Shown here: piece by piece, positions 44,301-51,316 of the stretch | Position numbering within the stretch: position 1 is the stretch's first letter | Layout: the number at the start of each line of letters is the position of its first letter | Source: Candidatus Obscuribacterales bacterium | GTDB lineage: Bacteria; Cyanobacteriota; Vampirovibrionia; Obscuribacterales; Obscuribacteraceae | Length of the DNA stretch: 64,000 nucleotides | Direction: 5' to 3' | Assembly: GCA_019637435.1 (NCBI GenBank) | Contig: JAHBVO010000002.1 | Coordinates: 1,093,519-1,157,518 of the forward strand | Notes under the pieces: model-generated | What the model was told of the DNA's origin: nothing | The model's database searches: none | The model's input: only the letters and a program-made list of their open reading frames with translations | Translations under genes and position numbers: made by a program

Positions 44301-44767
44301 AAGAGGTCGATGCAATCGAAGAACTGGTTAATACTCTCTTGCGTTGCTGCGTTTCTGATAAGACCGGAGCAATTAATGTACTGTCTATGAAAGACATTCT
44401 TATAGTCAGTCCATATAACATGCAGGTCCGAAAGATAGTCTCTCGGATCCCGGGTGCGCGCGTTGCATCTATAGATAAGTTCCAGGGACAGGAGGCACCA
44501 GTCGTGATACTATCGATGTGTGCTAGTGAGGGAAGCGGTTCTGCAAGAGGGCTGGATTTTCTGTTCAGCAGAAGTCGCCTGAATGTGGCAATATCCAGAG
44601 CGAAGACCCTGGCATTTGTTGTTGGAAGTCCTGATCTTCTACAGACGCCCTGTACCTCCTTGACCCAGATGAAACTGATCAGTTTCTTTTGCCAGATTGT
44701 TGAAGCTGGCAGAGGAAAGTTCGAGTCGTCCGGCCCAACCAAAGACGGATTCCAGATGTCAGCTTAG
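41342..44767 (+). CDS. TM0106-type nuclease fused to SF1 helicase
   Basis: Three enzymatic parts are visible. (1) RecB/Cas4-type PD-(D/E)XK nuclease: Asp114 in GFSDFL, Asp134 and Lys136 in YEVWDTK, and QLCCY (Gln148, Tyr152). (2) RNase H-like DEDD exonuclease: YFDMEGYP with Asp320 and Glu322, and DYNELDCVST (483-492). (3) Dna2/Upf1-type SF1B helicase: Walker A GPPGTGKT (741-748), DEAGQ from 857, LLGDQMQLEQP, DKFQGQE and SRLNVAISRAK. It should unwind and degrade nucleic acid in the cytoplasm. Start ATG 41342. It is 26 bases upstream of rmuC and divergent from a WYL regulator, suggesting a role in repair or in defence against foreign DNA. Confidence 0.9.
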   Translation: MRRMKADGPLVYSPSDLVTFMDSQFDSWMERYSVEYPDEVKPDERDESLEILAKHGNTHELAFLTQLRKEGYDIAEIHSKSESARLETIAAMRDGREVIYQGFLQADEFAGFSDFLIKVDGASELGDFHYEVWDTKLSKKAKPHFIIQLCCYAEMLECIQGRLPGSVRVVLGDFAQKEFRTHEYYHLYLRLKNSFLEFQGRFSKDHPPEDWTVSSHSRWKTVSEKFLEDRDHLSRVANIRQSQIDRLLNAGINTLTELANSEFLSIPKMTRETFDTLQQQARAQNRSKMAGETTFEVLPVIPGRGLSMLPPPSFNDVYFDMEGYPHMSGGLEYLWGVVYEIGDSIEFKDWWAHDRAEEKIAFENFIDWVYERWRQDPGMHIYHYAAYEVSAVRRLAGRHSTRMEEVDELLRHRVFVDLFQVVRQGLRVGEPSYSIKYVEHLYRGKRSGTVAKATDSVVFYERWIECQDGLTWQESPILKEIRDYNELDCVSTQQLAVWLRARQRENRIEFSGPQIEAPPVVRDLMPAGALAADLMRASEQIADPETKRVQQLLAGLLEFHRREDKPMWWRRFERMSLTDDELYDDLDCLGKLTWVRNPPIKINRSLGYEYSFDPNQDTKMKEGDSVLFAHNAESTRIASLDRRKGRVVILLGKSKPVPPEEISLIPDEFVDSKIIASSIFRVVSAWAQGLRIPQCLSDLLFRAEPNIKGRAVGTAIADARDVKSVVSAVSRMQETCLSIQGPPGTGKTYTASHTIVELLRQGKRVGITSNSHKAIDNLLEKVAEVAREEGVPLRGAKIAPSGSDSGPQTYMPGIRRIRGSGKFFKDEEPDSFNLIAGTAWLFSSDAAIRMVDYLFVDEAGQVCLANVAAMSPSTGNLVLLGDQMQLEQPTEGSHPGDSGLSCLEYLLQDSATISDSMGIFLSVTRRMHPDICEVISSAIYDSRLVAHEENSNQVLIPPGQLNTGFQKRSGIVWCPVRHSGNSQASDEEVDAIEELVNTLLRCCVSDKTGAINVLSMKDILIVSPYNMQVRKIVSRIPGARVASIDKFQGQEAPVVILSMCASEGSGSARGLDFLFSRSRLNVAISRAKTLAFVVGSPDLLQTPCTSLTQMKLISFFCQIVEAGRGKFESSGPTKDGFQMSA

Positions 44768-44793
44768 CTCTAACGAATTGGTGAAGAATAAAG

Positions 44794-46371
44794 ATGGAAT
44801 TAGTTGCATGCTTAATTGTCGGTCTCGCTATTGGAGCGCTGATTGCCTGGCTGATTTTTCGTAGCAAATCGGCTGCGGAATTGGAGCGTAATCTTAGTGC
44901 GTTCAAAACAGAGCAAGCAACGCTTAAGTCGCGACTCGAAGAGCGAGATAGAAGTATCGAGGAACTCAAGTCGCAAACATCGCGCTCGTACGATGAACTA
45001 AAGAATCAAAATACACTCAACTACGAACAATTGCAGGAAAGGAATTCGCTGGTATCGCAGCTGCAAATGCGGCTCGCTGCCTCCGAAGAGCGCAATTCAA
45101 AAATCGATCAACTCCAGCAGGAGGTGCACCTTCGCGATGAAAAGGTTGCTTCGTTTTCGCAAGAGATTGTTGCTTTAAAACAACAAATATCGATTCTGGA
45201 AACTGCTCGAGAGAAAGAACGACAAGCAGCCGAGGAGAAGTTGAAGCTTATCGATCAAGCGCAGAAGCAACTGACGGATTCATTTCAAGCTCTCTCTTCC
45301 CAGGCGTTAAAGTCTAACAATCAGGCCTTTTTAGACCTGGCTAAGACTCATCTGGAGAAGTTCCAAGAGGGAGCGAAAACCGATCTAGAGCTAAGACAAA
45401 AATCTATCGACGAACTCGTCAAGCCATTGAAGGAGTCGTTGTTGAGCGTCGACACGAAGATTCAGGATCTGGAGAAGGAACGTATCAATGCTTACTCCGG
45501 GCTTAAGGAGCAAATTGGCGCACTGGCGAACGGTCAGACTAACCTGCAGCAGGAGACGCAAAATCTGGTTCGCGCCCTCCGGGCTCCCACTGTCAGAGGA
45601 CGTTGGGGCGAGATTCAACTGAAGCGAGTTGTCGAAATGGCGGGCATGCTCGAGCATTGCGACTTTTACGAGCAGAAGACAATCACTACCGAAGATTCGG
45701 TGATTCGCCCGGATTTGTTGGTTCGCCTTCCAGGACAAAAAACCGTAATTGTTGATTCCAAAGCGCCATTGCAAGCCTATCTGGATGCGCTCGAGGCTCG
45801 CGACGACGAAACCCGCATCGCCTATCTAAAAGACCATGCCCGACAAATTCGTACTCATCTGACGAAACTTTCGAGTAAGGCGTACTGGGATCAGTTTGGC
45901 TGCTCGCCAGAATTCGTCGTACTGTTTTTACCGGGTGAAACCTTCTTCAGTGCTGCTCTGGAGCAGGATCCGTCGCTAATCGAGGTTGGCGTGGAGCAAC
46001 GTGTCATTTTAGCGACGCCTACCACGCTTATAGGATTGCTCCGCGCGGTCGCCTACGGCTGGAAGCAAGAGAAGCTGGCCGAAAATGCTCAGGCAATAAG
46101 TCAACTCGGAAAGACTTTATACGAGCGAATTCGTATTATGGCCGGACACTTCTCTGAGATTCGCAAGGGACTCGACAAGTCTGTCGACGCTTACAACAAG
46201 GCTGTTGGATCAATGGAGACAAGAGTGCTCGTTACGGCCCGCAAATTTCAAGAACTCGGCGTATCTGACGGTCAGGACATTGTTCAACTTGAAATTCAAG
46301 AACAGCCCCTGCGTTTGCTTCAAAGTCCAGACCTGTTAACGGCGATGGATGGTCGCTCTGTTGCGAAATAG
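44794..46371 (+). CDS. rmuC: RmuC-family DNA recombination protein
   Basis: An N-terminal membrane helix ([16 protein letters not shown]) and a long coiled coil (about 25-240) precede the RmuC nuclease-fold domain: [43 protein letters not shown] and [19 protein letters not shown]. RmuC limits recombination at inverted repeats in E. coli, and its core is a PD-(D/E)XK-like fold. The gene follows the nuclease-helicase by 26 bases and is probably co-transcribed. The 525-residue length is normal. The expected membrane anchoring would put the nuclease domain at the inner face of the membrane. Confidence 0.92.
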   Translation: MELVACLIVGLAIGALIAWLIFRSKSAAELERNLSAFKTEQATLKSRLEERDRSIEELKSQTSRSYDELKNQNTLNYEQLQERNSLVSQLQMRLAASEERNSKIDQLQQEVHLRDEKVASFSQEIVALKQQISILETAREKERQAAEEKLKLIDQAQKQLTDSFQALSSQALKSNNQAFLDLAKTHLEKFQEGAKTDLELRQKSIDELVKPLKESLLSVDTKIQDLEKERINAYSGLKEQIGALANGQTNLQQETQNLVRALRAPTVRGRWGEIQLKRVVEMAGMLEHCDFYEQKTITTEDSVIRPDLLVRLPGQKTVIVDSKAPLQAYLDALEARDDETRIAYLKDHARQIRTHLTKLSSKAYWDQFGCSPEFVVLFLPGETFFSAALEQDPSLIEVGVEQRVILATPTTLIGLLRAVAYGWKQEKLAENAQAISQLGKTLYERIRIMAGHFSEIRKGLDKSVDAYNKAVGSMETRVLVTARKFQELGVSDGQDIVQLEIQEQPLRLLQSPDLLTAMDGRSVAK

Positions 46372-46653
46372 ACCAGGTTCCGAAACATTTTAAGAAAAGA
46401 CGTTTAAACGAAAGCTATTTTTTCTGACCCACGCCTTCCGTCCCCGTCCGGTTTTCGAAACAAAGTGCTGATGAGCTGGTTAAATCACCAGTCTGTGCGA
46501 GTTTGTAACTCAGTGCTGCGAGGGTTTTGGTAGCGCTCAGAGGGGAATGATAAGATCAAATACTCTGATGCTCCAGTCTGTCGGAGTTTCGAGGACCGTA
46601 TTCGCTTGGGTGAATCTTCGTCACCCAGCCCCCCGTCAGGAGTTTAGAAGCAA
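46372..46653. promoter_or_regulatory. Intergenic region with direct repeat and leader hairpin
   Basis: CCAGTCTGTGCGAGTTT (46488-46504) and CCAGTCTGTCGGAGTTT (46573-46589) differ at two bases. TGGGTGA/TCACCCA (46607-46627) forms a 7-bp hairpin with a 7-base loop just before the AGGAG site of the next gene and could affect its translation. No gene is seen here. Confidence 0.45.
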
Positions 46654-48276
46654 ATGGCCTTGCAAGGTTCGTTCAGCGGCGGTACGCCAAAGTCTCACAA
46701 ACTGTCCAAAATGAGTTCGGTTCCGACCACTGAAGACTTGAGGTACGCTCTGGCCGAATGTAAAAAGCATGGCAAGCCAATTGAGATGCCGTTCGAGAAC
46801 AATCGTTATCTGTTCGTGATCAAGGTTCAGCAGTCGGGCAATGCCACTCCGAAATGGACGTTTATCAGAGGCGACGGCGGACCCAGTTCTAAAGTCGTCT
46901 GGACGCGTGATAGCGCGGATGTGATGATGATCCAGAACAAAATCAAGACCGAATCAGCTTACGATTCCATCGCCAACGCTGACAACCAGTCCAGTGGCTA
47001 CCAGGCTCCATACGTTCCGGAATACGAGCAGTCTGGTGAAGTCGAACAGTATGACGGTTACCAGGACGAAAGTAACTACGCCAGCTCACAGCAAATTCCA
47101 GCTGCGTCCATGGGATTTGGTGGCGCGCCAGGCACCTCACATAATCGTGTACCCAGTCAGCCCGGTGGATTTGGCGGCGGCATTCCCTCCAAGGGCTTTG
47201 GTGATCCTTCTGTTTCTCAGCAGACACCGGCTTGGAACCCGCAGGGGGCTGCAAACCAGGCGGCCCAGGAGAGAAGCGGCTCAATTCCGCAGCAAGGTTT
47301 TTCAGAGCAGAGCGCCTCTGGGCGGCAGGCACCTTTTCAGCCTTCTGGTGTCGACCCTCAGAATTCCAGGATTTTGATGCCGCCCAAGCTGGCGGGTTTC
47401 GATTCTGCGGAATTTAACGCCTCCATGCGCGCACAAGGGCAGCAACCATCGCAGACCGTAGCGCAGCAAATGGCGGAGTCGCAACAAGTGACACCATTTC
47501 AACAAGTGTCCGGACAAATGGCGCAGTATCAGCAACCCGTGCCACCAGCTCCGCCCGCTCCGCAAGAAGTGCCCAATGTCGATCCTGTCTATCAAGGCAG
47601 TGACAATGCCGGCGACGTCAAGAAAGTAAATTTCGATATGAGCGGCATATTCGGTAATCAGCCCTCGGCTCCTGATACTACATACGGTGCACCGGTCAGT
47701 GAACAGCGACTACCCCCTGAGCCGACTACACCCAGAATGCCTCTGCCCGCACCAGTTACTTTTGATCCTAATATGATCAATGCGGTGTACGCACGACTAA
47801 TGGACTCAAGAACGGGCTTGATGCTTTTCGATTCGTTCCTCTTTTTCCTGATGAAGGAATTCAACCGTTTCGAGAAAAACAAGACCGGCTTTTCCTTCTT
47901 AATCTGCGAAGTCACCCTGAAACAAAATAATCAGTCTATGCCTCTTCCGCCAGAGGCGCTGCAGGCTATCGGTCAACGAATTACCGCTGTTCTTTCACCA
48001 GCGGACTGTGCTGCATACATCAACGGAAGCGATTTTGCTCTCTTGGTTTCGACGGCTGATCCGTGGGCTTTGAAGAAGTTTGGTGAGATGCTCTGGTCTG
48101 CTCTGACTTCCACGCCTTTGCTGCCCGGTTGGCCTGAGAATTCCGCTGTAGTTTCAATCGGGGCTGCATCTATTCCACACACGTGCGAAGAGGTTGGTGT
48201 CGTCGTATCCGCTGCGCAGGCGGCTAAAGAATTGGCGAAGGGAATGGCGCCGTCTTTCGCGATCTTCAACAACTGA
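46654..48276 (+). CDS. Protein with Gln/Pro-rich linker and degenerate GGDEF domain
   Basis: The first 110 residues form a small polar domain (TTEDLRYALAECKKHGKPIEMPF, then a strand-rich part KWTFIRGDGGPSSKVVW) I do not recognise. A long Gln/Pro/Gly-rich linker follows. The last 170 residues read like a GGDEF domain: DSRTGLMLFDSFLFFLMKEF matches the DxLTGLxxR helix, and the active-site loop is NGSDFALL instead of GGDEFALL. Asp remains at one position but Gly-Gly and Glu are lost, so cyclic-di-GMP synthesis is unlikely. A ligand-binding or scaffold role is possible. No signal peptide is seen. It is followed by a convergent SanA-like gene. Confidence 0.65.
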   Translation: MALQGSFSGGTPKSHKLSKMSSVPTTEDLRYALAECKKHGKPIEMPFENNRYLFVIKVQQSGNATPKWTFIRGDGGPSSKVVWTRDSADVMMIQNKIKTESAYDSIANADNQSSGYQAPYVPEYEQSGEVEQYDGYQDESNYASSQQIPAASMGFGGAPGTSHNRVPSQPGGFGGGIPSKGFGDPSVSQQTPAWNPQGAANQAAQERSGSIPQQGFSEQSASGRQAPFQPSGVDPQNSRILMPPKLAGFDSAEFNASMRAQGQQPSQTVAQQMAESQQVTPFQQVSGQMAQYQQPVPPAPPAPQEVPNVDPVYQGSDNAGDVKKVNFDMSGIFGNQPSAPDTTYGAPVSEQRLPPEPTTPRMPLPAPVTFDPNMINAVYARLMDSRTGLMLFDSFLFFLMKEFNRFEKNKTGFSFLICEVTLKQNNQSMPLPPEALQAIGQRITAVLSPADCAAYINGSDFALLVSTADPWALKKFGEMLWSALTSTPLLPGWPENSAVVSIGAASIPHTCEEVGVVVSAAQAAKELAKGMAPSFAIFNN

Positions 48277-48282
48277 GGTGGT

Positions 48283-48960
48283 TTAGCCCTCTGCTTCGGG
48301 AAATAATGGTTCCTTTTTCCCGAGAAATTTTGGTTTCCGCTGGGTCATTACGTCTAGCCAAGCAGCTTCGGCCGCTGCAATCTCGCGCAGGTCGTACCAT
48401 TTTTGCCAGGCTCCGTAGGAGCGAACTGCGGCGTCCACGCCGACTACCTCAAGCCCAAGGCTTTGAGCTAGAAAAATTGCTCGAGGTAGATGATAACGCT
48501 GCGTGACCAGAACGGCCTGCCGAAGCCCAAAAATATCGCGCGCTCGGTAGATGCTATCGTAGGTGCGGAACCCAGCAAAATCACAGGTGATGTCTTGCTC
48601 GGGCACTCCCAGTGAAACCGCCGCCTTTTTCATAGCGATTGGCTCGTTGTAATTCATATGGCGGTTGTCGCCGGTCATGAGAAGTTTGGCAACTTTTCCA
48701 GACTTGTAAAGCGACACCGCCGTTCTAACTCGGTCGTGAAACTCAAGCGAATTTATCCCAGCTCCAAACACAATCGCAGCAGGCATTTGAGGAACACTCT
48801 CGACGTTGTGACTTTCGTATATGGAGCCCTGATGACTTTCGACTTCTATATAGATGAGCACCATGGCGCAGATAGGCAGTAACGGAAGAAGCAGCAGCCA
48901 GAGCCACCGTTTCTTTCCTTTTAGAAGCTGTTCGCTTTGCTTGTCGGAAACTGCGACCAT
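48283..48960 (-). CDS. SanA/YdcF-family (DUF218) membrane protein
   Basis: One N-terminal transmembrane helix (WLWLLLLPLLPICAMVLIYI) anchors an external DUF218 domain: AIVFGAGINSLEFHDRVRTAV, LLMTGDNRHMNYNEPIAMKKAA, CDFAGFRTYDSIYRARDIFG and VLVTQRYHLPRAIFLAQSLG, close to the SanA pattern. SanA affects envelope permeability to vancomycin in E. coli; the biochemical activity of the family is poorly known. Typical length (225 residues). The gene converges on the degenerate GGDEF gene and is divergent from the LRR kinase gene. Confidence 0.87.
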   Translation of the reverse strand: MVAVSDKQSEQLLKGKKRWLWLLLLPLLPICAMVLIYIEVESHQGSIYESHNVESVPQMPAAIVFGAGINSLEFHDRVRTAVSLYKSGKVAKLLMTGDNRHMNYNEPIAMKKAAVSLGVPEQDITCDFAGFRTYDSIYRARDIFGLRQAVLVTQRYHLPRAIFLAQSLGLEVVGVDAAVRSYGAWQKWYDLREIAAAEAAWLDVMTQRKPKFLGKKEPLFPEAEG

Positions 48961-49055
48961 CGATTCTGCCTGGGTTCTATACGATTCAATAATAACACCA
49001 GCGCCCCGGGTCGCCGCAACGGGTATATTCCATTGGATCGGCGATTTTACACACC

Positions 49056-51311
49056 ATGACCAGCGATTCAGAAGAGATAAAAAATTGTCCTAAGTGTCAT
49101 ATGCCGCTCGAGAAGAAAGGCTCTGGGAGTCTGACTCAGTGGATTAAAGTTTGCCATTGCAATCGCCCTGAGTCTGATAAGACCCTTGCTTCTCCAATCA
49201 ACATTTGCGCACACTGCGGCAAGCGAAGTGAAATCGGAAGAGCGGGTACGCTCACGCAATGGATCTTTCGGGCGGACATCTGTGCTTGTGACAAGCCGTC
49301 ATGGATTGCATCTCCAGATCAAGCCGCTCGCGATGTGGCTCTTCAAGATGAAGGCGAACAAGAAGATGCATCCGAACAACTGACAGAAATAGCTGTCGAT
49401 AAGAGCAGTTTTCCGATTGAACGATATCAACCGTTGCGCCGGATTGGCATGGGGGCGAGTGGAACCGTGTATTTGTGCCGGGATCGCCTGCTGAAAAAGA
49501 AAGTCGCCGTTAAGGTTTTAAATAATTTGACGAGCGAACAGCTGATAGCATTTCAACGCGAAGCAAAGGCGACAAGCCAATTCGAGCATCCCAATATCGC
49601 CAAGGTTTTTGACTTCGGCGTGAGCGACGGTAACTTTCCTTACATGGTCATTGAATTTGTCGATGGTCACAGTTTGGACGAATTGCTTGTTCAACGAGGT
49701 TCAATCGACATCGAAGAGGCATTGCCGATCTTTGTTCAGCTATGCGATGCTTTGAACTACGCTCATGAGCGCAACCTTTTTCACCGCGATGTTAAACCGA
49801 CTAATATCATAGTTGGTGGCACCTCCACAGGTGAATTGCGGCCCTGGCTGATAGATTTCGGTGTGGGCGTGCTTCGCCAAGAGGCTGACCAACAGGACAA
49901 TTCTGCAGCCGGATCTCCAGCCTACATGAGTCCCGACCAGGTAAACGGTCGGGCTTTTGACGAGCGTTCTGAAATTTATTCTTTTGGCTGCGTAATGTTC
50001 GAAGTCTTGACCGGGAGGTTGCCGTTCGAGGCTCCCACTGCGCTCGAGATTTTGTCGATGCATGCGCATACGCCTCCGCCGGCATTGAGCGAATTTCTTG
50101 ACTCAAACGAGTTTTCAGAGGCGATCGAAGACGTAATTGCAACGTGTTTGGAAAAATCTCCGGCTGACCGATTTCAAAACTTTGCTGACCTCAAACAGGC
50201 TTTGATTGAAGTCGGCAATTTAGAGACAAAGCCGTTTTTCAACAGTCAAATTGAGGAGACCCCCGAAGTGCTTGGCACGACGGCGACTGCGTCTTCGTAC
50301 GGAGGTAAGCATCTAGCTATAGCTGCAATTGTAATTCTCTTAGTCTGCACCGCAGCTGGTGCATTAATTTTTCGCGGGGAGCAAAAGAATAGTGAGACTG
50401 TTGACACCGCAACAAAACCAAGAGCTTACGAAGAGCCGAAGTTGGGCGACGCTATCGATACTTTAGAGTCCGATACCTGGTACGAGGGACTGGACGGCAC
50501 TGGAAATATCGGCTGGACTTCCGGACCGAATTTGAAAGACGAAGACTTCAAGCAGCTTTTGAAAGAGAAGGATCTATCACACATCAACGTTAGCCTGACT
50601 GATTTCGTGACTGGAACCGGCTTTGATTCCCTTCGCGGGCGTGGGGTGAAGGAGATTTCTATAAAGTCAACCGGACTCACCGACGAAGGTTTGAAGGTTA
50701 TATCGGAGTTGAAGACGCTCGAAGTTCTGCGAATCTGCATTGAGTCCAAGATTACTGCTGCTGGTATGCGTGAACTCACTACATTACCTGTGTTGCAGGG
50801 ACTTAACCTCAACGTGATGACTGTGCCCGATGGTTCAATTGAGTCTATCTCGAAATTGACAAAATTGTCGCTACTCAGTCTTTACAATGCGAGGAACATC
50901 AAAGTTTCCGACATCGCTCGCTTGGTTCCTTTGCAACAACTATCTTTTCTTGATCTCACAGGGACAAGACTGAACAACTCAGTGATACCGTATGTGGTGA
51001 AGTTTAGAAACTTGGCCCATTTGCGTTTAGGCAACTTGGATCTCACCGACGAAAATCTGGATATGCTTGTTACTTTGCCCAAGCTAAACACTCTCTGGCT
51101 GGCTCAAAATCCACGCATCACCGATGCCGGATTGGCAAAGCTCTCGAAGTGTCAGAAACTTCGATTCGTTGTGCTTACCGGTTGTCCAGGAATCAGCAAG
51201 ATCGCTCGTCTTCGTTTTAAAAAGGAACATCCGGGGGTTCGTTTGCAGAGCGATTCCGATGCAGGCTCGGAAGTTATGGAGTCGCTCGAACCGCTTGAGC
51301 GTGGCGATTGA
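49056..51311 (+). CDS. Tandem zinc-ribbon serine/threonine kinase with leucine-rich repeats
   Basis: This shares the architecture of the kinase at 13957-16128. Two ribbon units are Cys11/Cys14 with Cys33/Cys35 and Cys51/Cys54 with Cys76/Cys78, containing GSLTQWI and TLTQWI. The kinase domain (about 120-390) has IGMGASGTVY, VAVKVL, HRDVKPTNII, IDFGVGV and SPAYMSPDQ. A transmembrane helix (LAIAAIVILLVCTAAGALIF, about 415-435) separates it from a leucine-rich-repeat region (about 500-735; for example LSFLDLTGTRLNNS and NTLWLAQNPRITDAGL). A receptor with external LRRs and internal kinase is predicted. It converges, 5 bases apart, with a VIT-domain gene. The ligand is unknown. Confidence 0.9.
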   Translation: MTSDSEEIKNCPKCHMPLEKKGSGSLTQWIKVCHCNRPESDKTLASPINICAHCGKRSEIGRAGTLTQWIFRADICACDKPSWIASPDQAARDVALQDEGEQEDASEQLTEIAVDKSSFPIERYQPLRRIGMGASGTVYLCRDRLLKKKVAVKVLNNLTSEQLIAFQREAKATSQFEHPNIAKVFDFGVSDGNFPYMVIEFVDGHSLDELLVQRGSIDIEEALPIFVQLCDALNYAHERNLFHRDVKPTNIIVGGTSTGELRPWLIDFGVGVLRQEADQQDNSAAGSPAYMSPDQVNGRAFDERSEIYSFGCVMFEVLTGRLPFEAPTALEILSMHAHTPPPALSEFLDSNEFSEAIEDVIATCLEKSPADRFQNFADLKQALIEVGNLETKPFFNSQIEETPEVLGTTATASSYGGKHLAIAAIVILLVCTAAGALIFRGEQKNSETVDTATKPRAYEEPKLGDAIDTLESDTWYEGLDGTGNIGWTSGPNLKDEDFKQLLKEKDLSHINVSLTDFVTGTGFDSLRGRGVKEISIKSTGLTDEGLKVISELKTLEVLRICIESKITAAGMRELTTLPVLQGLNLNVMTVPDGSIESISKLTKLSLLSLYNARNIKVSDIARLVPLQQLSFLDLTGTRLNNSVIPYVVKFRNLAHLRLGNLDLTDENLDMLVTLPKLNTLWLAQNPRITDAGLAKLSKCQKLRFVVLTGCPGISKIARLRFKKEHPGVRLQSDSDAGSEVMESLEPLERGD

Positions 51312-51316
51312 AGCTA

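Noticed and set aside
41342..44767. Possible Cas4-type CRISPR component
   Set aside because: The N-terminal nuclease resembles Cas4/RecB, but there is no repeat-spacer array and no cas1 or cas2 in the window.
46408..46417. GTTTAAAC palindrome as an operator
   Set aside because: An eight-base AT-rich palindrome with no second copy at a sensible distance; too likely by chance.
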